64,000 bases of DNA from Trogon surrucura (Eukaryota > Chordata > Aves > Trogoniformes > Trogonidae). The stretch covers positions 18,397,001-18,461,000 of the forward strand of contig CM036618.1 in NCBI GenBank assembly GCA_020746105.1, written 5' to 3'. The position numbers and the translations under genes are program-made. The notes below the pieces were generated by a model, which worked only from the letters and a program-made list of their open reading frames with translations, made no database searches and was not told the DNA's origin. Positions within the stretch are counted from its first letter, which is position 1; every line of letters begins with the position of its first letter. Shown here piece by piece: positions 48,201 through 63,200 of the stretch.

Positions 48201-51200
48201 ATCTGTTCTGCATTCTGCTCCTTTCTTCTTTTTTTAGGAAGAAACTTCGTGCGCTCCAAATAGCTGGTGATTTGAATAGGAATTTGACTGCATCAGGGCA
48301 GCAAGAGTAGGGTTATAAATGCTAAGGCATTTTGTGGCAATTTCTGTGAAACTCCTTGGTTAATCCTTTTGTGGGTTTATTAGCAAGCAGAGTCCTGAAG
48401 AAGTAAAGCAGTGTCAACAAGGGTGTTGTGAATGGCTTTTGTAGCCCTGCTACAGCTAATGAATCCTACATGCCTGCAGTTCCCAAAGCATTTCTTAGTT
48501 GTTTATGAGAGCTGAAATCACCTCTTTTCAAATTTACCTTTTGGACTCTGCACCAGCGCGGTAAATATTAGGTAACGGGATATTTACAGAGGGGTCATTT
48601 CCATAGGGAATAGATGGGACCTGAACATTGATCTGTTAGAGAGGGGCGGGAAAAAGAAAGAGGCTGCTTTTCTTTCAGGGGGTTGTGTGCTTAAATGGTC
48701 AGTAGCATGAATGCTCTGATGTGTGGCAAGGCTGCTGCTTGAAATAAATTCTGAGAAGAAATCTCAGTCTAATGCTACAAGCATAAAGAAGAGATTATGG
48801 CAGTTAAAAATGTGATCAACATGACAAATGTATCCCACTTTAACGCTGTTGAAATCAGCGTGCTGAAAGCTTGTGCCTGGGAGACTTTGGTCGAGCAGTG
48901 TCCAAATTAAATGTGAAAATACAAGCTAACTGCTGGTATTAGACACAGGGGTCTCAGGAAGGTTGTTTTTGTCAGGATTCAGTTGCTCTTTCATCTTCCT
49001 TACAAACTCCTTCCATCTCCTCCCTTCTCCCATCTTGCTTATCAGCAAGGTCAGATGATGGGAGATCCTGCCAAGCCTGTGCTAAGCCCCAGGGCTGTTC
49101 AGCAATCAGCTGGTTCCCCAAATTGCCACCTTTTGCTCCCAGCCGTGACCTCATCCTTCTGCTGGTTTCATGTACGTTAGCGCTGGGCTGCACATCTCCT
49201 GCGAAAGGCAGCACCTCCAGCGGTATCTTGTCCTTGGCACTCTGCAGCTTTGGGTATGACTCAGATGCATAAATGCCGCTGAAGGAGTGACTTGCACCAT
49301 AAACCACAGCACCCACTTTTTATCTTTTTTCCAGCTCCAGACCTCACTCCCCTGGTACAGGCCAGCAAACAGTCTAAGGATTCAAAAAGCACTTACCTCT
49401 AAAATCATGCTTTGCTAAATAAATCTCTTTCAATTGATACACAACACATAGCTCGTTGATAACATCTATGGCACAGTGAGTGTTAATGGATGCACATTAT
49501 GTGGAAATGAAAGCACGCACATTACTGTGCACATTCATCATTTCTAGGGAGTTATTTATTCAGGTTTATAAGATTCTGCGAAGCAGTACTCAGCTATGCT
49601 TAACCTTTATTAATAAAAGCAGTACTTGGTGTGGTACCATATTTTAGAGTCAAGCGGCAAAAAGAGTAGGTAGAATAGATATTGTCACAAAGATTATAGC
49701 ATTTACATTATGGTGATGGTTATATATTCTAGATGCCAAATCAGATTGCATTATAAAATTCTAAATTAAGAAAATATTGTGCCTAGTTCTATGTGCCATT
49801 ATTTTAAAGGAGATCTGGATGAAAAATATTGGCTTTTTTTTGCTTTAGAATAGCTATTACACAGCCTTGTGCTCTATCTTTTCTGCTTCTTTCACTCCAC
49901 TTTGCTTTTGTTCTTACAAAGAACACAAGAAATAAGTCACCAACTTTTGCACACTTTGTGTATGAAGAGGACTGATTCCATATTTTAGTGCCACACTGCC
50001 CTTCTTCCACTTCTTCCTTTTTTTCAGGTAGATTCTTCTTATAAGTTTATTTCTGTTTAACCTCAGTGGCTTGCAGTACTCTGGAAGTCCTCATTAAATG
50101 CTAGTGAATACCTTTTTAAAAAAAATCAACAAGTAAAGCAGAGCTGTTTGTCTTGCTGTGTCTTTAAATCTGACCGTTATTGTTGAAATTGCATTTGAAA
50201 AAAAAAAAAGTGTCAAGCTGTTGGAAGATGAGTGTGCACTGCATTATGCTGTGGTGAAGGCACTAAGGCAGTATCACCAGCCAGTGTTTACAACGGTACA
50301 TTTTAAATGCGTATTGGGAAAACAATGATAACAAAATTAATTTCCTGCATTTAACGTCACTATAGTTAAGAGAGCATAATTACCCCAAATCCTAGGATTT
50401 TAATTTTTCTTGAAGGGCAACCTAGTTGGCCAGTGCTTGTGATGAGTCATGTTGTGGCTTGAGAATGGAAACCCGCTCCGGCTGAGCGCTGGTGCTCCTG
50501 GGTCCCTCTGGGCACACAGATCCCGTCCGGGTGTGGACAGGACCCTGGAGGAAGGTGGCTACCTGCTCTCCTCTCACCTCTTCTGTGTTTCCTGTGACTC
50601 ATGCTGTTGTTTTGAGGTGGATTTCCTCTCCGCTCCCCACCTAGTATATACTCGGAAATTCAAATGTGCTCGTTTTTACTTTGCTTCAGGCTTCTTGGCG
50701 AAGGGAGCTGTCTTTCAAGCCCAGTACTGCAGTTGCATACTGGGCTTCCAGTCAAAGCAAGTCAGGCCTGCAACAGTGGTGGTGGTACTGGAAGAAGAGG
50801 TTTTTTTGCTGGGATAAAGGCAAAAATAGAAACAAGAGAATCTCAAATACTGAAAGAAAGCTTAGTGTCCATGAAGACCTGACACTTTTCTAAAAGACAT
50901 ACTGAGTCAATTGGAAAGCAAGTTACTATAGTCTAGAGCTGTTTGAATGACATTTGCGAATAGTTCCCCCCCCCCCGTTAATTGTTGAATAGATGACTCA
51001 GAAACGCATTTATGCCTCTTTGACGAGCTTTATGTATGGTTGAATACTCTTCTCCAAATAAATTATTCATAAATTTTGAGCAATCAGTGAATAATTTATT
51101 CAAAATATTTTTTTCATTATTCAGTCCTTAATCCCATGGACTGTGGGTGAAGTTCTTGACTGTGTTAAAGTTAGTGAAAACATTCTGAATGATTTGGCCA

Positions 51201-54200
51201 ATGCCAGGGCTTCACCCGATTAGAAGTAATCTGCGAACTAAGTGTTGCTTTCACTTATGGAACTTTGGTTGACATATTAGTGGTAAACTTGCCTGTGAAT
51301 TTGTCGATGTGTCGAAAAAAATGAGCAGGAATTACTTCAGCTTTTATTAAGCTAATTCAGTTATAATTTGAATCTGGATATGTAAGTGCACAGTTAAATT
51401 GCTTTTTTTTTTAGATTTCCACAACATGATATTTTCTGCCATCTGAAGTCCCAGTTTATGATGAGTAAAATCCTATGACAATTGTTGAAGAGGGCTTGAA
51501 TCCTGGCTAATTTCCAGCTTTGGGTATTATTTAAGTTATTCAGGAGTACATCAGTTTGTATATTTTTTTAAAATTGCAGCAATCTAGTAGAGTGTTCAGA
51601 GTTTGGGCTGTGTTTAATTATTCTCTTCATTGACCAGATAAAAATGGTTCTGGATGTTTCCAAAATTCTGGCAAAGAAGTCTTTTTTTTTTTTTTTTTTT
51701 TTAGTTGAGCATTTATTTGGATTTTACAACCAGCTCTGGTAATTATAATACACCAGCCTTAATTCACCCTACAAATATGACGTGAGTCTTCACTTCCTGT
51801 CTTAAATTCATAAACTCCATGCAATTAAGGCATGGCTGGCGTTATGCCATCGGTCGTGGTTGAAATGGTTCCTATGCAAGCGCTTCATTTTGTGCTGTTA
51901 ATTAGCAAATTGTATAGAATGCTTTGGGATCCATCTGGACAAAAGTTACTGCGTATGTGTCGTATGTGTGTGGTCATTCTTACTGCATTATCACTTGAAG
52001 ATACACAACTATTTGCTGAGCTCCAGGACAGCACTTGGTGCTGTACAGATATACAGGGAGAAGATTCTACTGCCCCACAGAGCCTACAATAGACTTGCCT
52101 GAGCGAGACAATAGTTACTGAGCTGTGTGAAATACGCAGGTTGAATATTCACATTTCATATTAATGGAGATTCAAAAATCTCCCTATAGCATTATGATTA
52201 TGATGCTTTGTGGGAGAAGGGCACTGCAAGTGACAAATGAGGAGCGAAGTAGCTTGGTGAATAACAAAAGAGGGAGGAAAGCCTAAAAGAGGGAGGCAGA
52301 GAGATGAGAATGGGAGGAGGATTCACATGGGGCATTTTAGAGATAGCTTGGAAAGAGGGAGGAGAGGTTGGGAAACTTGTGAAGTTTGACAGATATGATA
52401 AAGGAAGGGAAGGGAGTTGTAAAGGAAGATAAGTAGGTGCAGAGCAAAGCAGAGCAGTGATTTTAGCATTGTCATTTCTATTGGGAAATGTGGGTTGCAT
52501 AACTAGGGAAAATGGTAGCTACTGATGCCTGGGGATGAAGAAAAGATGGAGAGGTGAAGACGAGTTGGTGAAGAATAAAACTGCATAGGTGTGCTTCTAA
52601 GAGTCTGTGTAATACAGGACGTTGGATATTTTTTTTTTTTTTTTGAGAAATGAGAACTGTTTGAAATAAAGGAAATTCAGAGGTTGATGCTGTGATATTG
52701 TAGGAAAAGGTTATATGAAATTTCAGTGAAAGGGGAAGAAAAACTGAGATAAAAGAATGAGTTTGGATGTGGCTAACTGAAAATGTGGCAACCATTTCAG
52801 GAGCTGCCAATTTATTAATTAGCTAATTTATTAGTTGGCTTTAAACTCAGTCAGACCATTCTTTAAAGCTGGAAGATTCAACCAGGCATTTCCTCAGAAG
52901 TAAAGTAGGAAAAATCTTCTACTGAAAATTTTTTGTTTAAATTTTTTGATGGAAAATATTTTCATCTTTTGCTCAAAGATGTTGCTAAAATTGAAGGCCC
53001 TGATCTATAAGACATGGAGGATTTTGCATCTTTGCAAGCACACATGGTAAGAACTCATCTTCAAAGTAAGATGCCATACCAGAGCTTAACAGAACTGAGA
53101 ACCATTCCTGGTTTTCCTTAGGTGTCTATTGGGGTTTCGGACAAGTCACCATTTCTGTGTGTCATTTCTTCATACTCGGCAAACGTAATAGTTTATTCTG
53201 ACTTCATTCATCTGTTTAATTTGTTCAGATTTTTATCTTGCTTTTAGCTTGTCCTATCAAGAGACTGACAGCTCCAGACTTGATTTAGATCTGAAGTGAT
53301 TGGACTAATGTTCTTGAGGTATCTTTCCATCGTTACTGGCAAGACATGAGTGTAAGGGAGACTGTATTCCAGCTAGATAGCTCACAGAGATGCCTACGTT
53401 GTGTAAGGTCAGTTCAGCTCTTAACATGTCGGTGAAATGGGAATATAGTCTTGGAGTGTTTAAGTTCCACAACGCTAATTTAACTTCTCTTCCTTGCCTG
53501 CATTTGGAGTCTGGTCTGAAAGCTCTGGGTTATGGACGATCTGAAGGGGATGCTGTTCTATTGAACTTGGACACTACACTGGTTGTGATATCTAAGTTAG
53601 TCATATACAAGTTGAATATGATCCCACATCAAAACAGAAATGATACTGATATAGCATGGTAATGGTAACCTGAAGATTCAAAATTAAAAAGACAGGCTAT
53701 TGAAATAATTATCAGATGTTGTGTCTGAAATACCTCCACTTCTCTCTGGAGAGAAAAAGGGTTGGCTTTGGCGGTTGCATGGTATCAGTTGTCAAACAAC
53801 CTTTTAGCAGAAACCGCTGCATAAAGACTTTTTCTTTTGTGAGGTCCTACACATGGGACCTTTTGTAACTATAGAAAACAACATTAATCTTAGCAGTAAA
53901 CTGTATCTTTTGTAAGCAGACTGTGTAGATTGTTGTGGAAGGCTTAAACAAAGGACAAGAACTGCATGCAGTTACATTCACTTAATATTGACTTGATTAA
54001 TGGCAGTTTTTTATGTGTCAGATCATTTTGCACTAATTCAGTACAACAGTGTCTGCCTAATAACAATCAATAATAAACAATCTCCTGCTCAAATATAGAT
54101 TAAAAGTCAGTGTTTTCCTCCTTACAACTGCACTTAGTGTCAGTTGTTGCACGTGATGCTCCTCAGCATGAGTGATTTGTCTGTATAACATATATGTATG

Positions 54201-57200
54201 TTTAAGTTTGGTTTCACCAGGCTGGACTTGGAGATATGACATATGTTGAATTCTACATGATAGTTACATGTCTAGTTTAAGCCCAACAGTCTCAGTCCAA
54301 ATGAACATGTCATTCTGCTAGAGTGAGCATCTCCAGATCTGGCCCATGACTTATTGGATCAATGATTAGAACAATCTTGAAAGTTTTTTTTTACTCCTTA
54401 GTAGATGAATTAAGTGTATGAAAGTCCAGTCTGCTTTAATAATTTCATTATGTGCTTGAGGAATATCAAGCCTTTTACTGGAAAAGCTGACTGTGTCAAA
54501 AACAGGGCAAAAAGATGCTGGTAAAAGGAAAGCTTGGAAGTATTTTTTCATGACTGTTTTTTCTTGTGATGCTGTGTTATTTTGCCTCCAGTCTGCTTCT
54601 TTATGTGAAAGATGAACCAAAATGGCTGGCGAAATCATAGGCACGAGGTGTACATGAGGTGGCATTCTGGGCTGGAAAACCATCTCGCGGTGCCGCATAG
54701 TACATCATCCCTCTTTCCATATGTCTTTGCTTACTCGTGTGGATAAGTAGGTGTTGAAGTAGGAGGCACTACCTGAATCATCTGAGGGAGAAATAAATTG
54801 CTTGGGTAGGCAATCGCCCATCATCCTACCTGCAGGTAGCCAGGTAGCCTACTTCTGAAGTGCTCAGGTCGCTGGGTGTTGAGAAATGTATTTCTTCTGT
54901 CTGGCTTTGTTTTCAATTTCAGAACTCCCTCTCCGAGATGATTACACTCCTCCGAGGAGATCTCTTTGTTAGTCTCAAGTGAGACAGATGCTTTGGCTTG
55001 AGCTGGTAATAGCACTGTTTTGGGGCTGACAAGCTGGGTGAATTTGCAGTGTGGTTGTATACATCCTCTTCAGTCACCAGTGCTGTGTGTTTAACTTCTC
55101 AATATGTTCCATCTGTGGTAGCTAACGTGGGTATGGAATTTATGACTGCTAAGACTATAACATACCACAATACAGGAGTGCCTCTTGAGCTGAAATGATG
55201 TTTTTAATCAGTACATTAAATGTTGTAGTTGATTGACAGATGGCTTTTTCTGTTTTCTGGAATGAATGTACTCTAACTTAATTGTAACAAGGATATCGCA
55301 TCTTGTATAACACCTTTCTTGCTAACGGGTATCACAGAATTTTAAAATCTGTGTGCAAGGAACACTTAATGCACCATGGAAATGCAACCACCTTGGGTAA
55401 AATGCAGAGAATTTAGGTAGAGAGACTGTAATTACCCATGCTGGAATTTGGCCAGCACACTGAGATTAAAACCCCTAATCTTACAAAGAGTACCATGAGA
55501 TCTCTAATGACCACAAATGGTCAGATCACAATTTTATGTCTCTGCCTATAATACTTTACTACAACAAGGGTATTTTCAATTGTACAGTGCATTCATTGTA
55601 ATTATGGAGCTAATTTTGTTCTCATTGTAATTTCCAATAATAAAGTTAGAAAAGTGCCACTAAAATGTGCAAACAAAATGCTATGACACGATATTATGTT
55701 AAATACATTTTCAGGGCATATTCTGCTCTCATTTATATTGGTATCTTTCTTTGAAGCCAATGGAATTCCTCCAGATCTGTGCTGGAATAGCTGACAACAG
55801 AAGTTGTCTTTCCAAGAGAGCATTTTTTATGCACATATATTGTAGATATGTTTGGAAAGTTAAATATTTATATTCCGTTCGAACATGGGAGAGTCTTTCT
55901 TCTTTTCTTTTTAAAACCATAAAATTGTTAGCAGACCCATGAAAAAAGCGTATTACGGTTCTATGTATGTTGGTTAACCTTCACCACAAAAATTGATCTG
56001 TGGGAATTTCTCACAGTGTAACATACTGTATCCAATTCCATAGTTATTACTGTAAACCTATTAGTGCCACCTGGGTTTGCATATCCGCAATGCTGTCCAA
56101 GTGAAGACAGATTAGCTCTATCACATGTTATGCCAGAGGGACAGCCTCACGAGGAGGCTGCCCTCGGGGAGAAAAAAAAGGGCTCAGACCTTTAATGAGA
56201 ATACAGTGCTTTATAATAGCATTTGGTGGCCTAGAGATTTTCTGTCAAGTCATTTCAAATTAAATTGGCAGCCTTGCAATGTTCAGCCCATATGAGTTTT
56301 TGTGCAGCGTACATTGTTAATGTTAAACCAATTCTCACATAAGATCAACAGAACATACAGAGGCAATGTTTGCCTCAGTTCCTCCTTTTAAAACCTGGCC
56401 CTTTATAAGCTACTGAAAAATGTTTTCTGTTTTTTTTTTTTTTTCCCAGAGTAAAATTTAACTTTGGGCTGAATTATTCATGTGTAAATTCGGGCAATTT
56501 ATTTGTGAAATTATTTGTAAATAATTACGCTTTTCTATATAGTGTAATAATGAAATTAGCACCAGTCTAGGAATGAACTGAATGACTTTGTTACCAATTA
56601 GTGTGACTCCACTCCCACTCCCTCAGGCTGACTCCCGCTGAAAGGGTGCGGAATTTGCCCTGAGAACTCCATTTATTTCTGCTACTTCCAGGATTTTCCG
56701 TTTTTAAAATGTAACATTTATGTGATATTTTAGTCCTTCTAGTGTCTGAAAATTTAAGAAGCAGATGATACTTGAAGATAAATTGCCATCATTATGCAGG
56801 AAGTTTTTTCCTTAAGGTTTTCCCACATTTTTCATTCAGGGCTCAGCCCAAAAAACACATATCGGTGTCCTCTTTCTGTGAGTGCTGATGCATTATTTTG
56901 GGGGAGACTGAGGCTCCCATCCACAAAAGTAGGTATGTGCCATGTTTGTTGGAATACAAGAACTGGCCAGCTGGATAGCTATGAGGATCCCAGTTTGCAT
57001 TTCCAGTTATGCAAAGTCCTAAGAATACCTGCAGGATTTTGAAAGTTCATAAGCTCCATTACATTTAATGATAAAGGAAGTAGTTTTGCAGTTTCTAAGT
57101 GTAGAGCATTAGCTGTAATTAGCACGAGATAATATTAGATGAAAGTTTGCTTTCTAGCAGAGCAATAGGTTTTCTAGAGAGAAAATTCCAAGGCACTGAA

Positions 57201-60200
57201 ATGTGTGAAGAAAGGGTCTATTTCTGTGTTTCAGAGGTACACGTTATCTTAGTCCGTTACTGCACCAATATTAGATGAATAAGATTGGTCATGTATTAAT
57301 AAAAACAGTTTTTACTTTTATTAGGGAGTGTGTATTTTCCACGTTTTTCCTGGAAGGCTGCTAAGACCTTCCATTCCATATTCCGTAGTGCACATTTGTA
57401 AATCAGGCATGAGTGATTACTTTTGTTAGAATTATCTAAGTAAAACTGAAGCACCACAGTCATAAAACAAGTATGTATTTCCCTTTTTATTTAATATAAT
57501 CCTTTTTTTGGGATACAGTCCAACACTGTGATTTCATAATATCCTCTACTCTCTGTGTTCTGTTTTGTAATTGAAGGAAAAGTGATGACAGAAAATCTTC
57601 CTAATGTGATCACATTCTTATATGTAATAGTAAAAAGAAAAATCAGAATCTTGCTTCTTCAAATTAGAGGTGTAGGTCCACTGCATTTGTTAAGAGATTT
57701 GTACTGCCAGAGCAAGCAGGACTGATCCTGTGTGGTGTGAGCTAATTTTTTTCATATCTACTAAATCTGTACTCTTACTTAAGTGCATGTACTTTGGGCC
57801 GAATTTAGCTCAATTTTCTTAATTTGCAGCCCTAGACCAAATTCATCTGTGCTGCAATTCCATTGACCTCTTTAGGGCTACTAAATAATTGGATTTGACC
57901 TGATACGCTTTTCACTGAGTGCTATCTTGCTTTTCAGGGAGGTTAACACAATAACCATTTTCTGTTTCTGCATACTTTTTTTTTTCCTTTTAATGCTGCT
58001 AGAGACAGCAAAGAAGACAAAGTGCTGCTCTAAATAGTGCTCAATAACTAAAGGGTATCCACAACTGCCTCAAAACCTCACTTCCTTAGTTCATGTTGAA
58101 ATCAATAGTAAAATTCCTAGTGACAGTAGAATGGCAGGAATTTTCCCACTGTTGCACCTGGTTATTTTTATAGCCAACTGTCCTTCAGTAAAAGTGGGGT
58201 TCAGATCACATAAAGGTGATACCCTGAAGAGTCCTGTTTCTTTCCATTGACAGTAGAGGAGTCTTAGGTGATTAACTCCAACATAGCTACAAACAGAGGG
58301 AAAGAAAGCACCCAAGTTAAAGTACCTTGCTCCTATCTCTAGTGGTGGCTTTGACGTTCAAAAGCTAGGAGTCAGATTCTACAGTGTGCCTTGAGCAAAC
58401 TGTGTCTGACAGGGCAAGGTGGATAAAGCCGGGCGCCTCTCCGAGGCTACGTGATCTGGCTTAAGCTGAATATTTTGGCTTGAACCCATCTATCACCATT
58501 TCATGTAGTGAATCTTGGTAACAGACTAAGAGGACGCACGAGTTTTTCTCTGAAGTTCTTGATTTTGATTTTGTGTCTTGATTTTGAAACGATGGTGTAT
58601 GCTTTAAGGCTTACTATGTGTAGGCAATACTGAGATTACATAAAATATGTGCAAAGATTTTTTTGTGCCTATGTGCAGGTTTGATGCTTGAAGCAAGAAA
58701 TTCCTGCTGGCAGTGTTAGTAAAATTAAGTCTGTGTTTTCTGAGAAATAATGGGCCATCGAGGACATTATATTGAATAGGATTTTAAGAGCCTAATATGA
58801 TTTTTTTTTCTATATGCATTGATCAAATAGGTATTTAATAGATCATATGAGTTATAGTCAATTGATTTTATCAATTATTATTAAGATTTGAGATACTGGG
58901 CCCAATTCTGTACTTCCCTAAAGCTTGTGTGGTCTGACTTAAACCATGTAAGTTGCATGTAAGGCATTATTTCCGTTTTACAAGCATCAGTGTTCATACT
59001 TGATGAAGAACATGGAAATTAAGGCCCTAATAGCAACGTGCCTTACATCTGGCACAGCATTAGTGAGCGGTGCAGACCGACGGCAACACACCTGCAGAAA
59101 GAAACTGTTGGTGCTCTCAACCTGGTGGCCACACTGTGCATGTGTCTGGAGGATACTTCAGGCTAATGCTAGTCCAGTCTCACGGACTGCATGTCAGCAG
59201 TCAAAGTGAACGCGTCTTTTCTACTTTAGCTCTGAGACCACCCTACAATGTGAGCTCAAGTGGGTAAACGGGGATGACTGGGAGGTTCGACTCAAAAGGG
59301 TCCTTGTGATCCCAGTTAAAGCAGTCATATAGATGCACCCACATAGAATGCATGAGAGCTGCTCACTTCATTAAGTGACTGCTTTTAAATCTTAATTTTC
59401 TTTTCACAAGACTCTGTAATTAATTCTTCTGCCACCACTAACCTGTTCAGGAAGAGCCAATGCAGGTGTGTGGTTCCTGAGGGCATCGACCAAAGGTTTC
59501 TACCTCTCTGGCCTTGCTGTAGAAGTGTATCAGCACAAGCAGATTAACAGTGATGATATGAAATGCAGCTGTATGATCTGAATGTCCTTACTGAGTAGGC
59601 TTTGATTAGCCAGTCAGCATAGTAGTGCGTTTTAAATCATTTTTTTCTCCTTGTGAGGTGTGTTGGTATGCCTTGGTTCACTGAACACATCCCTGAACAC
59701 ATCAGCCCTGAATATCACAAATACACATACTCTGCATGGATTGCAGTGAGGCTTGTGGTGCTTATATAGATGCAAACCAGGAAGAACCACAAGGTGGAAA
59801 ATAAATTTGAAACCGTATCTTGCTGAGGACTGGTACTACAAGTAAAAAAAAAAAGAATCCAGTATAGAAGCTAGATCCAAACACATTGCTGATTATTCCT
59901 CTGCAATTCTCCTTTAAAACTTCTGATGGTCTTTAAACTGTTGTACTAATGTTTCAAAAGAAATGTAATTTTACAGAGTGACTTGTCTGGGAATAGAATG
60001 AGATGGAACATCTGTCCTTCTGAACTGTTGGAATTGCTTGGCTGAATCAAATGCAAGATGAAAAAAAAGAGAGATAAGACAACTGAAAAAAAAATAGGAC
60101 TTGTTAATCTTTTCTCTAAAACACATACTAAACTTTTCAAGTTAAATTTACTCATACTATTTCCTGCTATTTTATACTACTACATCTTCCCACATAACAA

Positions 60201-63200
60201 CTGAGTTAAAAAAGGAAAAAAGTAAAACTGGTTTCATTGCTGAGATAACAGCATATGCTAAGACAATTGAAAAAGTCTGATGCATTTTCTGATCACAAAA
60301 TACAGTTTTATTTTTTAAAATGATGTGAAGGAAAATGTTTAATGATCCAGACTCTTGTATCATATTGTCAGCATCTCAGCTAATTATGATGACGATGATG
60401 ATCCTTATTTTGTTCTAAGCTGGCGTTCTAGAAAACATACTGGAATAAACAACCATTAAGCCTTCCATGCCAGAAAGCACTTTTAGACTAGTAAAAGGTA
60501 ACATTGTCTTTTTAAAATCTTTTCAGCAGCCAGTAATCTATTTTCATGGTGTTCTGTAAACCCTATTATCAGGGCTGCAGATTCCTACACATGACCAGTC
60601 TTCAGTAGTGAACAAAAATGGCATCTAAATCCCAAGTGACACTCTTAAGTACTTGGCAGCAGAAGGGCTCTTCTGAGGAAGATTAAGTTAATGGAAGCAT
60701 TTGGGTAACATCTGCATGACTCTTTGTCCTGGTATGGCCAACTCACACTGCCGCAACATGTGACGGAGGATTTCTTTGATTATCACTTAAGAACAAAACT
60801 GGCTGAGGTTCCTTTCCAGGCGTTCGTCAGGCTGTAATGTATGTGTGAGAGTGTGTGTGCGGTGTCAACAGGCGCAGTTAGAAAGGGTGGCCTGTACGGG
60901 CTTCGAAGAGGACTTAATAAAAATCAGATTACTTGTTTAATGAAAAGTTAAAGAAATCGGGGGAAGATTTGTTGTTGTAGCTGCTATTTATTTGTCTTAT
61001 TTACAGCAAGACGTACTGTCTTTTCCAATTGAGTGCTGCCGCAGGCACACAGAGCCTCATTAATACAGGCGATTAATGCACTTGCCCTTCACCTCAGTTG
61101 ACCTGGATTTAAATCTCTTGGTTTTTTTTTACAAGTTAGAGGAGTTTATTGGCCTTTCTTTAGCCCATAGCTGGTGCCTTTCCACCTCGTAAAACCACTT
61201 CACAATTTGGCATAAGTGCTGTTTTCGAGTGTGAAAAGACCCAGGGTTGCAGCAGCAGGGAAGAGGCAGGTCACGGCTGAGGGACATTTGCGAAGGAGTG
61301 TGGGGAACCTCATCCAGGGACTGACTGTGTTGGACTAGTCTCACTTGGTTTTGCAGACTTTGAAACCAAGCAGATCCTTGCCTGTCCTCATAATGCAGCG
61401 TTGGTTTCCATGCCTAGGTCAAACAGAAGCTACTTGTTTTCATTTTCCATAGGACTTATATTAAAAGAAGGATGGAGGGAGCATGAAGAAGTCAATTATA
61501 CTGGTATTGAACAACACAATTTGTGTTGAGATTTGCTGACAGTAAGGACCTGACAGAGTGGATTAGGAGTCTTAAATTCTCTGAAAAGGTTCTTATTCTT
61601 TATTGGTTATTCCCACTCTCTCAAGCCTTCTTCCCTGCAAAGTCCAGCACTGCTGTCATCAAGAAGTGATTTTCATCAACAGCTACAGGGAGAACCTACA
61701 GTCCAATGCAAACTCTGTGGAAGTGTCTCCTCCTCTTCGACTTACTATTCCAAGATTTGGAGTAAAAGGTGACAAATTACTGCAAGTTTGAAATGAGATC
61801 AATTCTGAGAAAAGAGAAGCAGCTCAGAAATTGTGGGGTTTTTCCCATTGAAAAGAAGTGTTTTAGAGGAAATTGTCCTTTTCCAGAAGACAGCCTTGGA
61901 AACTGAATTTGAAATTCATGCATATGAACAGAACACTCAGCATTTTGAGCAGTTATACAGAAAAATAAAATTTGAAGAACATAAACCAGCCTGCAATCTA
62001 AAACACTTTCAGACAGGAAAGAAAAATAATCAAGGCAAAAAAACTTGCTGTGGCCAAACTCTGCTGTCAAGTTACTGTTCGGGTCTGAGCACCAGAGAAG
62101 TGTAATTCAGTTCTATCAGCTGAAATTTACTGTCTTTTTCCTTAGCTCCAGATTCTAACATTACCTTAAGAGGAGTCAACTAGTTGTTACTAATTTCCAG
62201 AACGTTGTTTCCAGAAAGTATTAATTTTCCCCAAGGTATGCATTCCTAGAATTTCCCCAGATTTTGTTTAGGTAAAGGAGGAGTAGCTTTTCACTGCAGT
62301 TGCTTTTTCTTTAATCTCTGTCAAAGGAAAGGCATTGCCAGGCAAAGATTGGTTTTGCCTGCAGATTTCATCTTTGAAGGATGCTGTTTTATGTTTTAGG
62401 ATGTGGTAGAGATCCACTGTAGAACAGTGCTCTGATTTCAGATGTTCTTTCCTTTTTGTTGCTGGTTATGAGCATTTTTTTTTTCTTCTGTTACAATGCT
62501 GTTGCTCTGGCAGAGCCGTTTAGAAAGAGACACTGAGAATCTGCTTCAGGGCACTGTCAGCCAGCTTAAAGTAAAGAGCTTTCATTGGGTTAAAGTAACC
62601 CGCTAGCCGTTATGATAGGAATTAAGAGCAGCTCTGTGGTGGGGACAGCTACCTCTTTCAGAGAGATGGCAGCAACCAGTTGAAGGGGAAACCCTCTAAC
62701 AGTAGTTTCTTCAACGAGCAATTGACCACTCCTTGTAAAGATTTTCGGTGTTTATACCTAGAAATTGCTTCCACTAACGACACTGTTTACTGTGTCATCG
62801 AATTGCAGTGCTTCTCTGGGTGGTAGGACTCTGGATACAACACAGGGCCATGGGTATTCCAATTAAATGTGCAGTGAATTAAGGAGTTTACATCTCTTGA
62901 GAATGAACAAATGAGTGGATGAGTCTTCTTATGAACCAGTTCAGTAAAAAAAAAAACACACACAAAACCCCAAACAAAACACCCAACCCCATCCAGGCTG
63001 TATTAATAGCAGATTTTATTTTGTAAACTGTTCTAAACTTCTGATTCTACTGACCTACCTGCTTTAGCAACTGGACAGGAAGACAAGACAACTCAGTTGT
63101 TAAACCAGAGCCCGTTCATCACATTCACAGCAGCGTCAGCGTGGAACCAAGCATCTATCTGGGAAAGTGAGGTGAGGAGGGAGGCGTGAGAATTGTTGGG

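Noticed and set aside
48972-49316. 114-codon minus-strand frame
   Set aside because: Protein-like composition but no recognisable family, and nothing around it suggests an exon.
61833-62105. 90-codon plus-strand frame rich in Lys/Glu/Gln
   Set aside because: Composition expected from A-rich DNA; no family recognised.
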